Shown here: positions 38,301 to 46,495 of the stretch, in pieces
Numbering within the stretch: position 1 is the first letter of the stretch
How the letters are laid out: every line of letters begins with the position of its first letter
Assembly: GCF_000280925.3 (NCBI RefSeq)
Contig: NZ_CP012109.1
Span: forward strand, 1,798,001 to 1,862,000
Reading direction: 5' to 3'
Source of the DNA: Myxococcus hansupus
GTDB lineage: Bacteria > Myxococcota > Myxococcia > Myxococcales > Myxococcaceae
DNA length: 64,000 bases
The notes under the pieces: model-generated
The model's input: the letters and a program-made list of their open reading frames with translations, nothing else
Database searches by the model: none
What the model was told of the DNA's origin: nothing
Made by a program: the position numbers and the translations under genes

Positions 38301-39169
38301 TGCGCCAGACCTTCGGTGGCCTCCGGGAAGTCGTTGTCCGGGCGCTGGAGCTGGACGAGCTGGTCGAACACCAGGGGCTTGGGAATCCGGTGCGTGGGCC
38401 AGGCGTGGAACAGCTCCTTCGTCTCCGGGTGCAGGGCACGCGCGTACGTCCATCGGTCCGCGAGCGACAGCAGCGCGCGCACGGCCTGGAGCTCCGAGGC
38501 GTCGTCACCCTGGGTGACGAGGCTGGAGCCAAAGGCGTCCTTGCCCTCGGGGGAGGACAGCAGCACCTCGCGCAGCGCGCTCCAGCGTGCCCGCAGTGCT
38601 TCCGCTTCGGCCTTCCGTTCGGCGGGCAGCGCGTTGGAGAAGAGGCGCTCCAGGTCCATCAGCGAGAGGACCGACTCCGCCAGGCCCCGCTCCAGGTCGC
38701 CCGTGGCGATGGCTTCCGGAAAACCCAACTGGAGGAGCAGGCGCATGCGCGCGTCCAGCGAGGGGTACTCGGCCAGCGTGGGGCGGTCCGGGGCGCCCTT
38801 CCTGAAGACGCGGCGGGTGATGAACTCGCGCTTGAAGTCGAAGAGTGGCAGCTCGCCCTTGAGGTTGCCGGACAGCCGTCCCAACTCCTGCTCCACGCGG
38901 AAGAGGCGCGTGACGAAGCGCGACACGTGGCGCGCGACGCGGATGAGCAGGTCCGACTCGGCGGCGCCGTGGGCGCTGTCGCCACCTGACTTGCGGTAGG
39001 CCTCGAAGGCCTGGAAGAGATCGGGCTCCTCCTCGGCGAGCTGGGCGTCGAAGCGCTCCGCCAGCCGGCGCAGACGACTGGGGCGGTAGAGGTCCTCGAA
39101 GGAGAAGCCTGGCAGGCCCAGGGTCAAAACAGGGGCGGGTTCGGAGAGCAGGTCGGTCAAGGCGCGCAT
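35390..39169 (-). CDS. Giant flavin/iron-sulfur oxidoreductase, GltD-like plus PyrK/FNR-like fusion
   Basis: This 1259-residue cytoplasmic protein has four parts. Residues 1-310 are helical and unrecognised. A cysteine-rich region (C317, C320, C328, C356, C388, C396, C399, C403) could hold two Fe-S clusters, as in the N-terminus of the glutamate synthase small subunit. A GltD-like part has the FAD loop GLGPAG at 462-467 and a second dinucleotide loop in LVIGGGLTGIDTATEL. A C-terminal ferredoxin-reductase part has LPGQFYRLQNF and VVLVGGGLGNAV, then cysteines 1186, 1192, 1195 and 1213 suited to a 2Fe-2S site as in PyrK. The domain order equals NfnB followed by NfnA, the transhydrogenase of anaerobes, in one chain. 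Its reaction is not known. The ribosome site is weak. Confidence 0.8.
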   Translation of the reverse strand: MRALTDLLSEPAPVLTLGLPGFSFEDLYRPSRLRRLAERFDAQLAEEEPDLFQAFEAYRKSGGDSAHGAAESDLLIRVARHVSRFVTRLFRVEQELGRLSGNLKGELPLFDFKREFITRRVFRKGAPDRPTLAEYPSLDARMRLLLQLGFPEAIATGDLERGLAESVLSLMDLERLFSNALPAERKAEAEALRARWSALREVLLSSPEGKDAFGSSLVTQGDDASELQAVRALLSLADRWTYARALHPETKELFHAWPTHRIPKPLVFDQLVQLQRPDNDFPEATEGLAHHLRHRDGFKLTDRRGTSRDVMNEVDYCVLCHERQKDSCTKGFPAKDPVAEGHHYKKNPLGIPLNGCPLDERISEAHLLKREGNAVAALAMVTLDNPMCPGTGHRICNDCMKACIFQKQEPVNIPLAETATLTDVLELPWGFEIYGLLTRWNPLNVRRPYALPYVGRNVLVVGLGPAGYTLSHYLLNEGFGVTGVDGLKIEPFPDELVGRNGHVLQPIRDWSALTRELDERILEGFGGVSEYGITVRWDKNFLTLIHLTLARREGFRIFGGVRFGGTLTVEDAWELGFDHIAIAAGAGRPTIIGMKNNLIRGIRKASDFLMALQLSGAFKKDSLANLQVQLPALVIGGGLTGIDTATELMAYYPVQVEKALARHEKLVAQVGEEAVLARLDAEERVTYQTFLEHGRAVREERETAKAQGRAPDFIRLVRAWGGVSLVYRRGLTESPAYRLNHEEVTKALEEGIRFIERMSPVEALPDASGAVRALRFERMVTVDGKLKGSGQFFELPARTVCVAAGTSPNVTYEKEYPGTFQLDARGEYFQSHELVETDAGFSLAPVTAKEDPAAKTGFFTSYAKEGHFISFYGDNHPTYAGNVVKAMASAKDGHPQVARLYAKEVAALDFTDEVAQAAREAKRAEHFAKLDEAFTATVVAVNRLTPTIVEVVVRAPFAASHFLPGQFYRLQNFERNAPLVDGVRLTMEGLALTGAWVDKEKGLMGTIVLEMGSSSRLCAALKPGEPVVLMGPTGAPTEIGHNETVVLVGGGLGNAVLFSIARSLKAAGCRVVYFAGYRQKTDSFKHDEIEAGTDQIVWSVDTGDTIAPRRPQDSAFRGNVVQAMLAYAEGALGPAPVISLSEVDRIIAIGSDGMMRAVAEARHGVLQPHLKPGHEAIGSINSPMQCMMKEICAQCLQRHVDPVTGKETWVFSCYNQDQRLDQVDFVNLRQRLRGNTVMEKVADVYLAQLFKQAPHLKRI

Positions 39170-39327
39170 GTCACGAACAGTGTGGGAGGAACCTGGAGCA
39201 ACGGTTGCCTATCCAGAACTATTTCGCGAGGCGCCCTCTGGAAATCAAGCGACCGTGTCACTGTGGGTGGGGGCGTGCGTCTCCCTCACAAGAGAGAGGA
39301 TGCGCGCCTACACGGTGTCGCTTCGGA

Positions 39328-40149
39328 CTACGGATGCAGGTGCGGGCTTCCGCTTGGGAGCACACCCTGCGGCGCGGGCAGCGAGACTCGCTCCAGGCGC
39401 TTCCTGAGTTGCAGCAGCCCCCAGAACATGCGCGCCGCGTCGAGCCCCGGGACGACCTTCGAGCCCCCGAAGTCCTCCCAGTCGATGGGGACCTCCAGGA
39501 AGCGCGCGCCCTGTCGTTTGAGCAGCACCAGGAGCTCGACGTCCAACAGCCAACGCTGCTCTTGAAGCACATCCAGCAGGGGACGCAGCAGGTCGGCCCG
39601 GACGAGCTTCACGCCGCACTGCGTGTCGTAGAAGTGCAGTTTGAAGTTCGCATCCGTCAGCGTGGCGAAGATGCGGCCCTGCAGGTGGCGGTGGAGATTG
39701 CGCACCACGCGGCGACCGGCCATGAGGATGCGCGAGCCGGCGAGGACGTCCAGCTTCTCCGCCAGGGGCGTGGTGGTCAGCTCGACCAGCCGGAGGAACT
39801 CCTCCGCGCTGATGGCGCCATCCGCATCCAGGAAGGCCATCCACGTGACGCCCGCGGAGGCATGCCGCCAGCCGAGCCGGATAGCCGACCCCTTGCCCTG
39901 ATTGCGAGGCGCGGCCACGTAGGTGAACTGGTGAGGTGCGTTGGCTTCCGTGAAACGGGCCTGTGCCGAAGCCACGCTCGCGCGCTGCAGTTCGGAGTGC
40001 TCGGCGGTGCTGCCGTCATCGACGACGACGAACTCGACCGGGGGCGCGCTCCGTTCCAGGAACACACGCGTGAGCTCCTCGACGAAGCGGGGGAGCCGCT
40101 GGCCCTCGTTGTAGGCGGGGATGGTGACACTCAGAGAGGGGGCGAGCAC
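39328..40149 (-). CDS. Family 2 glycosyltransferase, dolichyl-phosphate-sugar synthase type
   Basis: This 273-residue enzyme has the GT2 start LSVTIPAYNEGQRLPRFV, VEFVVVDDGSTAE, NQGKGSAIRLGWRHA and the metal-binding DADG in AFLDADGAIS. It resembles ALG5/DPM1-like transferases that load glucose or mannose from a nucleotide sugar onto a polyprenyl phosphate. There are no clear C-terminal membrane helices. The GTG start (40149) lacks a strong ribosome site. It lies downstream of the GT4 genes on the same strand, after a gap of 264 bases that holds nothing I can name with confidence. Confidence 0.88.
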   Translation of the reverse strand: MLAPSLSVTIPAYNEGQRLPRFVEELTRVFLERSAPPVEFVVVDDGSTAEHSELQRASVASAQARFTEANAPHQFTYVAAPRNQGKGSAIRLGWRHASAGVTWMAFLDADGAISAEEFLRLVELTTTPLAEKLDVLAGSRILMAGRRVVRNLHRHLQGRIFATLTDANFKLHFYDTQCGVKLVRADLLRPLLDVLQEQRWLLDVELLVLLKRQGARFLEVPIDWEDFGGSKVVPGLDAARMFWGLLQLRKRLERVSLPAPQGVLPSGSPHLHP

Positions 40150-40413
40150 GTGTTCGATTCAGCACAATTGCGGATAGTCCGTCAATGCAACGCGACGGAC
40201 GCATCAGCATGTCGTGTCTCGGGTGGGCGTGAGACCCGACCCGGGGGCGCCTCGGTTATCCAACGTGAGACGGCGTTTCATTCTTGCGACGGGAACTCTC
40301 GCCGACGCGCCGTCTCGGCATGGCATTCCGGGGCGAGGCGGAGTTGCCTGTTCGTGACAACTGGTGACGGCGTCGAAGGGGCGGCCTCCGCCACCCCCGC
40401 TCGGCGCCGACGC

Positions 40414-41136
40414 TCAGGGGCCCTTCTTGTGCCGCCGCTTCTTGCCGCCGCGTGCGCTGGCGGGCTGCCCATCCGGCTGCGGCCGCGAGGGCGCTGAGCC
40501 CTTCTTCGCGCGAGGCGCCGAGGCAGGCGTGACTTCACCGGCGGGTGCCGAGACCTTCTTGGGCCGTGCCTGATGGGCAGGGGCGGAAGCGGGCCGGTTC
40601 TCTCTCGGTCGGGGCAGGACGGCGTCGTCCACGGGCGTCGACGGCGCCGCGGGTCGCTCCGCCGGGACCGGGGCGGTTGCGGGCGCATCCTCGCGGCGTG
40701 CCGGGCGCTCCTTGGGCAGGGGGGCGTGGCCCGCGCTGGTGGAGGCGGCCTGTGCGCGCAGTGTCTCCACCTCTCGACGCAGTCGAATCACCTCGGCGGA
40801 GAGCTGCGCATAGGCGTCGCGCACGTGCCCGTTGAACACGCGCTGCCGCCCCAGCGTCTCGTTGATGAACACCTGGCACGACTTGCGGAAGGCCCACTTG
40901 GCCAGCAGGACGGCCTGGCCCACGCCGCCGCGATGCGTGTGCAGCGGCAGCGCGCGCGTGGCGTCGGCATTCTCTTCCAACGCGTGCAGGTTGAAGGTCA
41001 GTGGCTCCACCCGGGGCTCCACGCCTTCGGGGGGCACGTCCACTTCCTCGGAGGTGGGGAGGCCGCGCGTGCGCAGGCGCTCCTCGATGCGGGCAATCAA
41101 CTCCCGCGCGGGGATGTCCCGTCCCAGCAGCTTCAT
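40414..41136 (-). CDS. Unrecognised protein translationally coupled to a double glycosyltransferase
   Basis: This 240-residue protein has a folded-looking N-terminal half (MKLLGRDIPARELIARIEERL, then EPLTFNLHALEENADATRAL, then FINETLGRQRVFNGHVRDAY) that ends in a short coiled coil (QLSAEVIRLRREVETLRAQ). The C-terminal 120 residues are low-complexity, rich in Pro, Ala, Arg and Lys, ending GGKKRRHKKGP. There is no signal peptide or membrane helix. The ATG overlaps the stop of the double GT4 gene by four bases (ATGA), so it is made with that enzyme and probably serves the same pathway. I do not recognise a family. Confidence 0.8.
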   Translation of the reverse strand: MKLLGRDIPARELIARIEERLRTRGLPTSEEVDVPPEGVEPRVEPLTFNLHALEENADATRALPLHTHRGGVGQAVLLAKWAFRKSCQVFINETLGRQRVFNGHVRDAYAQLSAEVIRLRREVETLRAQAASTSAGHAPLPKERPARREDAPATAPVPAERPAAPSTPVDDAVLPRPRENRPASAPAHQARPKKVSAPAGEVTPASAPRAKKGSAPSRPQPDGQPASARGGKKRRHKKGP

Positions 41137-43373
41137 TGGCGATTCTCCTCGAGGATGCGTTGCATTTCTTCCCGGTAGGCGGCCACCACCTGCGGCCAGC
41201 CCTGCTTCTTCACGTAGGCGAGGCCCCGCTTGCCCATGGGCCCTCGCTCCGCGCCCACCTCGCGCAGGCCCTGGATGAACGACTCCAGGTCCGTGTACGC
41301 GCGGCCCGCGCCGCTGCGCTCCACCTGTCCCACCAGCACGTCGGAGCGCCCGTTCACCAGCACTGGCGTCGACTGGGCGAAGGCCTCCAGCGTCAGCAGG
41401 GACAGGCTCTCGTAGCGGGAGGGCACCACCACCGCGAGCGCGCCCGACAGCGCGTCGTGCTTGTCCTGCTCCTCGATGCGGCCCAGGTAGCGCACGCCCT
41501 CGCCGGACAGCTCCATGTTGGTGTCACCCGCGAGCACCAGGTCCGGCGCGTCGGCGTACCGCTCCCGGAGCGCCCGGTGGTACTCGAGCAGCTCGGGCAC
41601 GCCTTTCCCCGGCTCCTGGCGACCGATGTAGAGCAGGTAGTGCTGGTGGATGCCGTGCTTCTCCCGGAAGCGCGTGCTGTCCGCCTTGGGGCGGTCCACG
41701 CCCACGCCCACCACGCGCGTGGGGGCATGCTGGGGGAAGTACTTCTCGATGAGGGTGTGCTCTTCCGGCGTGAGGCAGAGCAGGGCGCGCGGGCGCTCGA
41801 AGACGTCCCGGTAGATGCCGAAGCGCACCGGGGCCTCGTCATGCGTGGTGGGGACGACCAGGGCCCGGTCCGCGACCAGGGGCAGTCCCCACACCGTGGG
41901 CGCGTAGAGGTACGTGAAGAAGAGGTACCCGTCGTAGGCGTCGCGCTCGGTGGCCAGGTGGTTCAGCAAGCCAGGGCACATGGGGCCTTGTTCGGCCACC
42001 CACTGCTCCTCGCGCAGTCGCTCGATGCTCTTGTCGAACACCTGCCGCGACAGGCCGTTGAAGCCGCGGATGTTGCGCACCCGCGTGGAGGGGAAGCGCA
42101 GGACCTTGATGCCGTTCACCTCGTCCGGGCCGGGAGGGAACCCGTTGTCCCAGACGAGGTGGTTCTTCGCGCAGGTCGTCAGCACCGTCAGGTCCCAGTG
42201 CGGGGCCAGGTGCTCGGCCATCTGTGCGGCGAGCTTCTCCGCGCCGCCCGTCACCTCCCCATAGCGCTGCACCACCAGGGCGACCCTGGGGCGCTTGGGG
42301 ATTGCCTGGGCCTTGCGAGGCGCGGGGCGCGGCAGCACCGTCTCCAGGGCCTTCGAGAACGCGGCCTGCGCGGTGCTGGCGGAGAAGTGCTCCAGCCGCC
42401 GCGTCTGTCCGGCGATGAGGGGCTCGCGCAGCGACAGGTCCTCGCTGAGGTCCACCGCCAGCTCGGCGAGGAACGCGAAGCGCTTCTGGTCGAAGGCCAC
42501 GCCCGCGCCGCCCAGCGTCTCCGGCACCGCGGCCGCCGCGTAGGCCAGCACGGGCACCTCGGCGGCCATGGCCTCGATGAGGGGGACGCCGAAGCCTTCG
42601 TGCTCGCTCATGGAGACGAAGAGCGAGGCGGAGCGGTACGCGGCGACGAGCTGGGCGTGATTCAGCCGTCCCAGGAAGCTCACGCCGCGCAGGTCCTGCG
42701 CCTGCCGCTTCAGCATTCGGAAGTAGCGGCTGCCGGGCTCGTAGCCGCCCACCATGAGCAGGCGGGCCTCGGGCCGCAGCCGCAGCACTTCCCGGTGCAG
42801 CGCGAGCAGGTCCTCGAAGCGCTTGTGTGGCATCACCCGGCTCACGCCGAGGAGCACAGGGCCCGGGCCGGAGAGCTGCTCGAGCATCTTCGCGTCCGCG
42901 CTGGCGCGGGAGAAGCGCTCCGGCTCGATGAAGAGGGGCACCGTGTGGACGTTGCGGTAGCCGGCGACACGCAGCTCGGCGGCGTTGAAGTCCGACACGC
43001 CGATGGCCACGTCCGCGAAGGGGGCCATGGCGGCGAGCTGAGCGCGGCCCGCGACCAGCGCGTCCGACAGCGGCAGCCCTTCGTAGAAGCGCGCGGGGCT
43101 GATGTTGTGGAAGACGATGCCGCGCCGGCAGGGCAGGTGCATCAGGCGGCTGCTGAGCGGGGAGGCGATGCCGTGGTGGTAGAGGACCAGGTCATCGGGC
43201 TCGGGCCGCAGCCTGGCGGCGGGTTGGGCCAGCCCTTCGAGCCCCGGCCCCACTTCGTCCGCGTACAGCGCGCCCGCATGTCCCATCCGCCGCAGCAGGA
43301 GCTGGAGGTGCAGCGCGGCCTGCCCGGTGGCGTCGCCGGGGACAAAGCTCGGTATCAACTGGTGGATCGCCAT
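41133..43373 (-). CDS. Tandem-domain GT4 glycosyltransferase
   Basis: This 746-residue protein contains two GT-B, family-4 (glycosyl transferases group 1) modules in one chain. The first (about 1-365) has VLLGVSRVMPHKRFEDLL and the EHEGFGVPLIEAM acceptor-binding pattern. The second (about 375-740) starts RVALVVQRYGEVTGGAEKLA and has LLYIGRQEPGKGVPELL and SRYESLSLLTLEAF. Each module should transfer one sugar, so the protein may add two residues to a growing chain, as bifunctional O-antigen mannosyltransferases do. I start at ATG 43373; GTG 43391 is an alternative. It is divergent from another GT4 gene with only about 40 bases between starts. Confidence 0.93.
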   Translation of the reverse strand: MAIHQLIPSFVPGDATGQAALHLQLLLRRMGHAGALYADEVGPGLEGLAQPAARLRPEPDDLVLYHHGIASPLSSRLMHLPCRRGIVFHNISPARFYEGLPLSDALVAGRAQLAAMAPFADVAIGVSDFNAAELRVAGYRNVHTVPLFIEPERFSRASADAKMLEQLSGPGPVLLGVSRVMPHKRFEDLLALHREVLRLRPEARLLMVGGYEPGSRYFRMLKRQAQDLRGVSFLGRLNHAQLVAAYRSASLFVSMSEHEGFGVPLIEAMAAEVPVLAYAAAAVPETLGGAGVAFDQKRFAFLAELAVDLSEDLSLREPLIAGQTRRLEHFSASTAQAAFSKALETVLPRPAPRKAQAIPKRPRVALVVQRYGEVTGGAEKLAAQMAEHLAPHWDLTVLTTCAKNHLVWDNGFPPGPDEVNGIKVLRFPSTRVRNIRGFNGLSRQVFDKSIERLREEQWVAEQGPMCPGLLNHLATERDAYDGYLFFTYLYAPTVWGLPLVADRALVVPTTHDEAPVRFGIYRDVFERPRALLCLTPEEHTLIEKYFPQHAPTRVVGVGVDRPKADSTRFREKHGIHQHYLLYIGRQEPGKGVPELLEYHRALRERYADAPDLVLAGDTNMELSGEGVRYLGRIEEQDKHDALSGALAVVVPSRYESLSLLTLEAFAQSTPVLVNGRSDVLVGQVERSGAGRAYTDLESFIQGLREVGAERGPMGKRGLAYVKKQGWPQVVAAYREEMQRILEENRQ

Positions 43374-43414
43374 GCGTGCCCTGCCTATCACACGCGCGTG
43401 GTATGAGGCGCACC

Positions 43415-44506
43415 GTGTCCATGGGACCTATCGCCTACGACGCGACACTCTGGGACGAGCCGACCACCGGCATCGGCCTGTACACCCGTTGCCTGGCCTC
43501 CGCCTTGGAGTCCCTGGGCGTGCGCCTCACCCGCGTGGGGGCGAACGTCTCTGGTGAGGCGCCTCGTGCGAAGGCGGGTCGCACGGCCTGGACGCTCGCG
43601 AGGCTGCCTCGCGTGCTCCAGTCCACGGGCGTGCCGCTGTACCACGCGCACGGCAACTTCAACCTGCCGCTCATCCGCGCGCCCGGCATGAAGTACGTGC
43701 TGACGGTGCATGACGTCATCCCGCTGCTGATGCCGGAGACGGTGTCCACCGCGTTCCGCTGGCAGTTCCGCCTGTGGCTGTCGCGCAGCCTGTTGGTGGC
43801 GGACCAGGTGGTGTGCGTGAGCGAGCGCACCCGGCAGGACCTGCTGGCGCTCCATCCGGAGGTCGAGCCGCGCACGGTGGTGGTGCCCAATGGCGTGGAC
43901 CACGTCCATGCGCCGGAGCTGGACGCCACCAGCAGGGACTTCCTGCGCGCGCTCGCGCTGCCGAAGGACTACGTGCTCTACGCCGGCTCGCTCGACGTCC
44001 GGAAGAACGTGGACCTGGTGCTGGATGCGCTGGAGCGGCTCCGGCTGCGAGGGCGTCCCGTGTCGCTTGTGCTCGCGGGGCAGAGCTGGTTCGGCGCCGG
44101 GCGCGTGGAGTCGCGCATCTCCCGGCTGCGCTCCGAAGGGTACGAGGTGCGCTCGCTCGGCTATCAGTCCGACGCCGTGTTCTACGAGCTGATGCGCCGC
44201 GCGGCGGTGTTCGTGTTTCCATCGCGCTACGAGGGCTTCGGCCTGCCACCGCTGGAGGCGATGCGGCTGGGGACGCCCACCATCGTCTCCAACGCGGGCT
44301 CGCTCCCGGAGGTCTGCGGTGATGCGGCGCTGAGGGTCCGGCCCGATGACGCGAACGGGCTCGCGCGGGCCCTGGAGCGGCTGCTGCACTCGCCGGACGA
44401 GCGGCGGACGCTGGCCGAGCAGGGCAAGGCGCAGGCCGCGAAGTTCACCTGGAAGCGAACCGCCGAGGGCACCTTGGCGGCTTACGAGGCCGCGCTGCGG
44501 CGATAA
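43415..44506 (+). CDS. GT4 glycosyltransferase
   Basis: This enzyme of about 363 residues has the GT4 mannosyltransferase pattern: GPIAYDATLWDEPTTGIGLYTR, YHAHGNFNLPLI, YVLTVHDVIPLLMPE, VVVPNGVD, VLYAGSLDVRKNVDLVLDAL and the FPSRYEGFGLPPLEAMRLGTP motif with both Glu residues. It probably adds a sugar from a GDP- or UDP-sugar donor to a surface polysaccharide. gmd and rmd, making GDP-D-rhamnose, lie 3 kb away. GTG 43415 has GAGG at the right distance; ATG 43403 is possible. A lipoprotein gene follows after eight bases. Confidence 0.93.
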   Translation: MSMGPIAYDATLWDEPTTGIGLYTRCLASALESLGVRLTRVGANVSGEAPRAKAGRTAWTLARLPRVLQSTGVPLYHAHGNFNLPLIRAPGMKYVLTVHDVIPLLMPETVSTAFRWQFRLWLSRSLLVADQVVCVSERTRQDLLALHPEVEPRTVVVPNGVDHVHAPELDATSRDFLRALALPKDYVLYAGSLDVRKNVDLVLDALERLRLRGRPVSLVLAGQSWFGAGRVESRISRLRSEGYEVRSLGYQSDAVFYELMRRAAVFVFPSRYEGFGLPPLEAMRLGTPTIVSNAGSLPEVCGDAALRVRPDDANGLARALERLLHSPDERRTLAEQGKAQAAKFTWKRTAEGTLAAYEAALRR

Positions 44507-44514
44507 GGAGACGT

Positions 44515-45117
44515 ATGCGAAAGCGCGTGTGGAGTGGATTCGTGCTGTGCGGGCTGCTCGTGGGCTGCGCGAGCCGTCAGGACACGGGCCCTGCGCCCAT
44601 GGAAGCCCCGTCCGCGAGCGCTGGCGACGCGCAGGTTTCCGGCGAGGCGCCGTCCTCCGACGCGCAGGCTCCCGTGGAAGCTCCGCCCGCCGAGGCGAAG
44701 CCCGTCGAGTCTGCGTCGGAGGAGGCGCCGCCCACGAAGGACGACACGTCGCCGGGCGCCCTGCTGCCGCTGGTGGTGACGAAGTCGCCGGAGCAGAAGG
44801 ACTCCATCGGCATCTATTCGATGCGCGTCGAGGGCCCCGTCCTGACGCTGGGGGTGTCGCATGGCGGTGGCTGCGCCGAGCACACGTACTCGCTCGAGTG
44901 GGACGGGATGCTCCAGCAGGGGGTGGACGGCACGCCGGTGGCGAACCTGGTGCTGGTGCATGACGCGCACGGCGACAGGTGCAAGGCGATGCTGCGGGCG
45001 CGGCCTCGCTTCGACCTGTCCTCCGTCTCGAAGCGCTTTGGCGCGCAGTTCGGCAAGGCGTCGGGCGCGGTGAACCTGGTCATCCAAGACCAGGCTCCCG
45101 TGCGTTACGTTTTCTAA
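44515..45117 (+). CDS. Lipoprotein of unknown function
   Basis: This 200-residue protein has a lipoprotein signal (CGLLVGC, Cys18), a linker of about 65 residues rich in Ala, Pro, Glu and Ser, and a C-terminal domain of about 110 residues with two cysteines (GGGCAEHTYSLEWDG and HGDRCKAML). The ribosome site AAGGAG lies between the GT4 stop and this ATG, so the two genes are likely co-transcribed. Similar domains occur in other myxobacterial lipoproteins, but I cannot assign a role. It overlaps the convergent NADAR gene by four bases. Confidence 0.8.
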   Translation: MRKRVWSGFVLCGLLVGCASRQDTGPAPMEAPSASAGDAQVSGEAPSSDAQAPVEAPPAEAKPVESASEEAPPTKDDTSPGALLPLVVTKSPEQKDSIGIYSMRVEGPVLTLGVSHGGGCAEHTYSLEWDGMLQQGVDGTPVANLVLVHDAHGDRCKAMLRARPRFDLSSVSKRFGAQFGKASGAVNLVIQDQAPVRYVF

Positions 45118-45614
45118 GGCGCGCGTTCCGCCAGCAGGTCCTCGCGCAGCTTCGTGAGCACCTTGCCCAGCAGGTTGAGCCCTCGCCATGTGGCGGGGTT
45201 CTGGATGCGTGGGTCCTCTTCACTCAGGCCCACGCCCCAGATGCGGTCCATGGGGCTGGCTTCCACCAGCTCCGTCCCAGCGGTGGCCAGGAGCGCCTCC
45301 AGCAGGGCGGGGTTCTGCGTGAACTTCGCGCGGTTGCCTTCGTAGACGATCTGCTCGCGCGCCTGTTCCCACTTCGCTGCGTCGAAGTGACGGACCTTGC
45401 GGCCCAGCGCCTTGTGCGTCTTGGGAGATTCCGAGGCGAGGATTTTCGCCAGGACCTCCGTGTCTCCAAAGAGGCGCGCCTTCCCCGCCATCATGTACTG
45501 CTCCGCGCAGACGTAGCGCGCGCCGTCCACCTCGAAGGCGGAGCGGTGCCACTGCGAGAAGGGAGACTGGTCCCTCCAGAAGAAGGTGAAGCGTTTCGAG
45601 TGGGCGCCGCTCAT
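45114..45614 (-). CDS. NADAR-family protein (YbiA-like)
   Basis: This 166-residue protein has the NADAR signature order: FFWRDQSPFSQWHRSAFEVDGARYVCAEQYMMAGKARLFGD, then RKVRHFDAAKWEQ, IVYEGNRAKFTQNPAL, and the C-terminal WGVGLSEEDPRIQNPATWRGLNLLGKVLTKLR. YbiA and riboflavin-linked relatives cleave N-glycosidic bonds; other NADAR proteins remove ADP-ribose from nucleic acids and act in phage or toxin defence. The key Glu/Asp/Trp positions look intact. ATG 45614 follows GGAGG. It stands alone between convergent and divergent neighbours, so the pathway is open. Confidence 0.88.
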   Translation of the reverse strand: MSGAHSKRFTFFWRDQSPFSQWHRSAFEVDGARYVCAEQYMMAGKARLFGDTEVLAKILASESPKTHKALGRKVRHFDAAKWEQAREQIVYEGNRAKFTQNPALLEALLATAGTELVEASPMDRIWGVGLSEEDPRIQNPATWRGLNLLGKVLTKLREDLLAERAP

Positions 45615-45721
45615 GTGATGCCTCCGAAAGGATGGTGTTGAGGATACACTAACGATGGCGGCGCGCATCCCTGACAAGCGCCGTACAATGTCGGGACGTC
45701 GTCTTCTGCGGCGCTCCTCTC

Positions 45722-46462
45722 ATGACACTGACCGACGCACAGGGCTTGCTGGAACGCTGCTTCACGGGGGTGGAGGAAGGGGCTCCCAGGCTCCGCGAGC
45801 AGGAGGACGCGCGCTTCGCGCTCCGTCCGAGCGCGGTGTGGCTGGAGTACCGCTGGTACATCCAGGCGCACGGCATGGCGGAGGTGTTCCTCAAGTGGGG
45901 CCGCGTTTCCGCCGAACAGAGTCCCACGGCCGAGGCCACGGTGCTTCGCGTCCACCTGCTGGGCGCCTCCCCCGTGCTCGCCGAGCGAGCACATCGGCTG
46001 CTCGAAGGGGGAACGCCCTCGAAGGACCCCATGCTGGACCTCGTCGGAGACGACGGCTTGCGCCGGGAGTGCGCCGCCTTCGGTCGGACGCGCGTGACGG
46101 TGGAGCACTGGGACTCACCGTTGGGGCCTCGCCCCCTGTTGGACGAGGCGCGCTTCAACGCGCTCGCGGCGGTGTTGGCGTCGCCGGACTCCACGCCCGA
46201 GGCGCGTCATGAAGCGGTGCAGCGCCTGGCGGACGAGCGAAGCCCGCGGGTGTCGGCGGTGCTGCTCGCGCTGGTGGAGCGCAAGCCGTCGTTGATGGCG
46301 CTGAGGGTGTTGTCGGAGTGGGGCGTCGTCGAAGCGCGCGAGGCGCTTCATCGGGATGTGTCCCAGGTGGCGCCCGACAATCCCGCGGACCTGTGGGCGC
46401 TCACCGCGTTGGACCGGCGGCTCCAGGCCTGGGCGACCCTGCGTGGCGCGGGGGGCGGCTGA
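45722..46462 (+). CDS. Unrecognised protein with HEAT-like C-terminus
   Basis: This 246-residue soluble protein has an unrecognised N-terminal part (about 1-140, with WLEYRWYIQAHGMAEVFLKWGR) and a helical-repeat C-terminal part (about 145-240: ARFNALAAVLASPDSTPEARHEAVQRLADERSPRVSAVLLALVERK) that looks like two HEAT repeats. No signal or membrane helix. It is divergent from the NADAR gene, with 107 bases between them, and convergent with rmd. Function unknown. Confidence 0.7.
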   Translation: MTLTDAQGLLERCFTGVEEGAPRLREQEDARFALRPSAVWLEYRWYIQAHGMAEVFLKWGRVSAEQSPTAEATVLRVHLLGASPVLAERAHRLLEGGTPSKDPMLDLVGDDGLRRECAAFGRTRVTVEHWDSPLGPRPLLDEARFNALAAVLASPDSTPEARHEAVQRLADERSPRVSAVLLALVERKPSLMALRVLSEWGVVEAREALHRDVSQVAPDNPADLWALTALDRRLQAWATLRGAGGG

Positions 46463-46495
46463 CTCACGCCCCCCGGCAGAAGAGGGTGCCGCGGT

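Noticed and set aside
36674-38989. A 771-codon plus-strand frame inside the Nfn-like gene
   Set aside because: It is antisense to the flavoprotein motifs. It is rich in Arg/His/Val with no ribosome site or recognisable fold.
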